Below are positions 62,322-64,000 of a stretch of 64,000 nucleotides of DNA, piece by piece. The translations under genes and the position numbers were made by a program. The stretch's first letter is position 1; each line of letters starts with the position of its first letter. The DNA is from Bifidobacterium sp. GTDB lineage: Bacteria > Actinomycetota > Actinomycetes > Actinomycetales > Bifidobacteriaceae. The stretch is from NCBI GenBank assembly GCA_022649135.1, contig JALCNP010000010.1, positions 26,702 through 90,701 on the forward strand. Reading direction: 5' to 3'. The notes beneath the pieces were generated by a model. That model was given only the letters and a program-made list of their open reading frames with translations. It was not told where the DNA came from and made no database searches.

Positions 62322-64000
62322 ATGAAGCATAAGCATATAGATATCAATCGGTATGTGAGCCTGAAAAGAGTCATTGGCTTGATTACCGCGATCCTGCTCC
62401 TGATCACAGGCGCCGGGATCTGCCAGACATCATCGGCGCAGGCGGCGACGGCGAAATCGGCGACGGGCACTGTGCGAAACGTGAAGAGCATCAGGCCGAA
62501 GGCTCTGGCCGCCGCAGCGACATGCATCAATCCCATGGATGCGGCCACTCCGTCGGGATCGGATGGCGGTTTTACCATAAAGACCACGGGTGACGCCTCG
62601 TTCGGGAATTCCGAACTGGAAGGCTCCATGGCGATAGGCGGCAAGGTTGCCTTCACCAAATCCGACGGATCCTATGCGATCTTCCAGAGCAGCGCAGGGA
62701 ACGGAAACTATACGGTTCCGACAATCGACGGCGACAACACTCGTGTTCTGTTGAACGGTTTCGCCGGGCTCGACGATACCAACAGTTTCAACGAGACGAC
62801 CAAAAACCCTGTACAGGTGGAGACTGGCCACAACGACAATGGTCAGAACGCCGTTGCCAAGCTCGTCAACACTGCCTCGAACTATTCCTTCATGACGGCG
62901 TATGGGACCGGTACGACGTATTCCGTCACCGGCGGCACGAACCAAAGTCCTCAGCTCCAGTCAGAAGGCAGTGCTTGGGACGGGAAAACTGGCAACCCCA
63001 GCATGCAGGCAAAAGGTGATTTCACCGGCTATTTCCCCAACGATCACAGCTCTTTGGTGACCAGTTCGTCCATCGCGTGGAAGACCCCCACCGTCTCCGG
63101 CACATCGGGGCAGCAGAACATCACCCTTGATTCAACCGGATGGAATCAGCTCGACTATTCGCAGATTGCGGGTATCCAGAAATTCTCTTTGGGCAGAACG
63201 GACAGCACCGTCGCCTACACCAAGTCCCCATTGATTATCCATGTCAGCCAGAAGGACATCGATGCCGACGGCAACATCACGCTGCCCTCATACCTCAACG
63301 GCGGCAGCGATGATCCCGATCAGGTGAGCTCCATTCTGTGGGACTTCACCGGGGTCACGGGAACGGTCAACATTCTCGGCGGCGACGGTGTCGACGTGCG
63401 GGGCTCCATTCTCGCCCCCAGCGCGGATATAGTTTTCCCGGCCACTCCTGCATCCCTCTATGAGGGCCAGGTCATAGCCAAAACTTTCAGAGACTATGCC
63501 CAAGGCAAGGAGATCCACACCAATCTTTTCGGAGGCCGTTCATGCAGCGTGGCGGCGGCCACGGGCGGCTTCAGTGTGAGGAAGGCGCTGTCGGGCGTGG
63601 ATGCGTCGGCGTTCCCGGAGGGCACGGTGTTCTCGGTGACGGCGTCGTGGACGCAGGACGGGGCCCAGAAGTCGCAGGACTTCCAGCTCAAGCCCGACGG
63701 GACCGTCGTGGCGGGCCCGCAGGACCTGCCCGTGGGCACGGTCGTCTCGTTCAGCGAGGCCAAGGCCCCGAGTGCGGACGGGTACACGTTCCAGAACGTG
63801 AAGTTCTCTCCCGAGTCGGTCACGATCGGCGACGGCACGGATCCGGTGGTGACCGCCACCAACACGTACTCCAAGAACGTGGGCGGCTTCCAGATCAGGA
63901 AGGTGCTCAAGGATGCGGCGGGTCTGGTGTCGAGTGACGCGGTGTTCAAGGTGGACTACTATCTGAACGGCTCGCAGACCCCGGCGGGGACGCTGTCGGT
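62322..64000 (+). CDS. Surface protein with choice-of-anchor A domain and DUF5979-like repeats (3' truncated by window edge)
   Basis: At least 559 residues, open to the window end. A signal peptide (RVIGLITAILLLITGAG, cut near AQA) is followed by a 350-residue domain ending with VNILGGDGVDVRGSILAPSA and YEGQVIAKTF, the marks of the choice-of-anchor A family of exported proteins. From about residue 408 begin DUF5979-like beta repeats (GGFSVRKALSG, then GGFQIRKVLKD) with FSEAKAPSADGYTF, which resemble the E-box domains of pilins. An anchoring signal should lie beyond the window. Start at 62322 has GAGGG upstream. The 3' repeat part uses much more GC-ending codons than the 5' domain, suggesting a joined module. 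Confidence 0.85.
   Translation, partial: MKHKHIDINRYVSLKRVIGLITAILLLITGAGICQTSSAQAATAKSATGTVRNVKSIRPKALAAAATCINPMDAATPSGSDGGFTIKTTGDASFGNSELEGSMAIGGKVAFTKSDGSYAIFQSSAGNGNYTVPTIDGDNTRVLLNGFAGLDDTNSFNETTKNPVQVETGHNDNGQNAVAKLVNTASNYSFMTAYGTGTTYSVTGGTNQSPQLQSEGSAWDGKTGNPSMQAKGDFTGYFPNDHSSLVTSSSIAWKTPTVSGTSGQQNITLDSTGWNQLDYSQIAGIQKFSLGRTDSTVAYTKSPLIIHVSQKDIDADGNITLPSYLNGGSDDPDQVSSILWDFTGVTGTVNILGGDGVDVRGSILAPSADIVFPATPASLYEGQVIAKTFRDYAQGKEIHTNLFGGRSCSVAAATGGFSVRKALSGVDASAFPEGTVFSVTASWTQDGAQKSQDFQLKPDGTVVAGPQDLPVGTVVSFSEAKAPSADGYTFQNVKFSPESVTIGDGTDPVVTATNTYSKNVGGFQIRKVLKDAAGLVSSDAVFKVDYYLNGSQTPAGTLS

Noticed and set aside
1..64000. tRNA, rRNA, insertion sequence or prophage features
   Set aside because: I looked for cloverleaf arms with TTC-type loops, transposase DDE motifs with terminal repeats, and integrase or structural phage genes, and saw none that I could support by reading alone.

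Overview
The window is 64 kb of high-GC DNA (roughly 60% by eye) from a Gram-positive actinobacterium. The most likely source is a gut or host-associated Bifidobacterium or a close relative. Reasons: sortase-assembled pili with LPLTG pilins and a class C sortase, six LacI-family regulators, a GH51 arabinofuranosidase beside a GPH symporter, nucleoside hydrolases paired with MFS carriers, lipoprotein-type binding proteins, and mostly ATG starts with purine-rich ribosome sites. The genus is inferred; no diagnostic gene lies in the window. I found no rRNA, tRNA, CRISPR array, insertion sequence or phage gene.

Region by region. 1-8.4 kb: a truncated zinc alcohol dehydrogenase, then minus-strand genes comprising two duplicated nucleoside hydrolase + MFS pairs, followed by an Nramp-like transporter and a DUF4232-like lipoprotein. 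The second hydrolase is frameshifted at an A8 tract right after its start codon. 8.6-12.7 kb: an SdpI-like protein, an ArsR/SdpR regulator, an ABC ATPase and a 726-residue permease with a C-terminal PH-like domain. 12.8-17.4 kb: a LacI regulator, a divergent third nucleoside hydrolase + MFS pair, and a TetR regulator. Similar operator-like sites precede all three hydrolases. 17.8-23.3 kb: a giant cell-wall adhesin. 23.5-27.9 kb: a LacI regulator, GH51 arabinofuranosidase and GPH symporter. 28-31.2 kb: an alpha/beta hydrolase, an MFS carrier and a LacI regulator. 31.7-37.8 kb: pilus operon (tip/adhesin, backbone pilin, sortase C) and a convergent LacI gene whose 3' end contains a G12/C12 tract.

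38.5-48.4 kb: an amino-acid type ABC importer, a fold-III PLP enzyme (D-serine dehydratase / D-threonine aldolase family), an Asp/Glu-racemase-superfamily protein of the EutA / maleate isomerase type, an M20 deacylase lacking two metal ligands, an ornithine-cyclodeaminase-family reductase, an acetolactate-synthase-like TPP enzyme and a GntR/FCD regulator. The set resembles the racemase-dehydratase-iminosuccinate reductase logic of hydroxyectoine / 3-hydroxyaspartate breakdown, but with a different dehydratase fold. It is the best candidate here for an undescribed pathway.

48.6-54.9 kb: a complete ribose system (rbsR, rbsD, rbsA, rbsC, rbsB, rbsK). 55.1-57.1 kb: a Wzz/BY-kinase fusion and a small tail-anchored protein. 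57.3-60.9 kb: an HSL-type esterase and sugar-porter MFS pair with a divergent AraC regulator. 60.9-64 kb: a LacI regulator paralogous to the pilus-linked one, divergent from a surface protein (choice-of-anchor A plus DUF5979-like repeats) that runs off the window end. LacI-type sites resembling GTAAACGATTGC lie before all three surface-protein loci, suggesting one surface-structure regulon.
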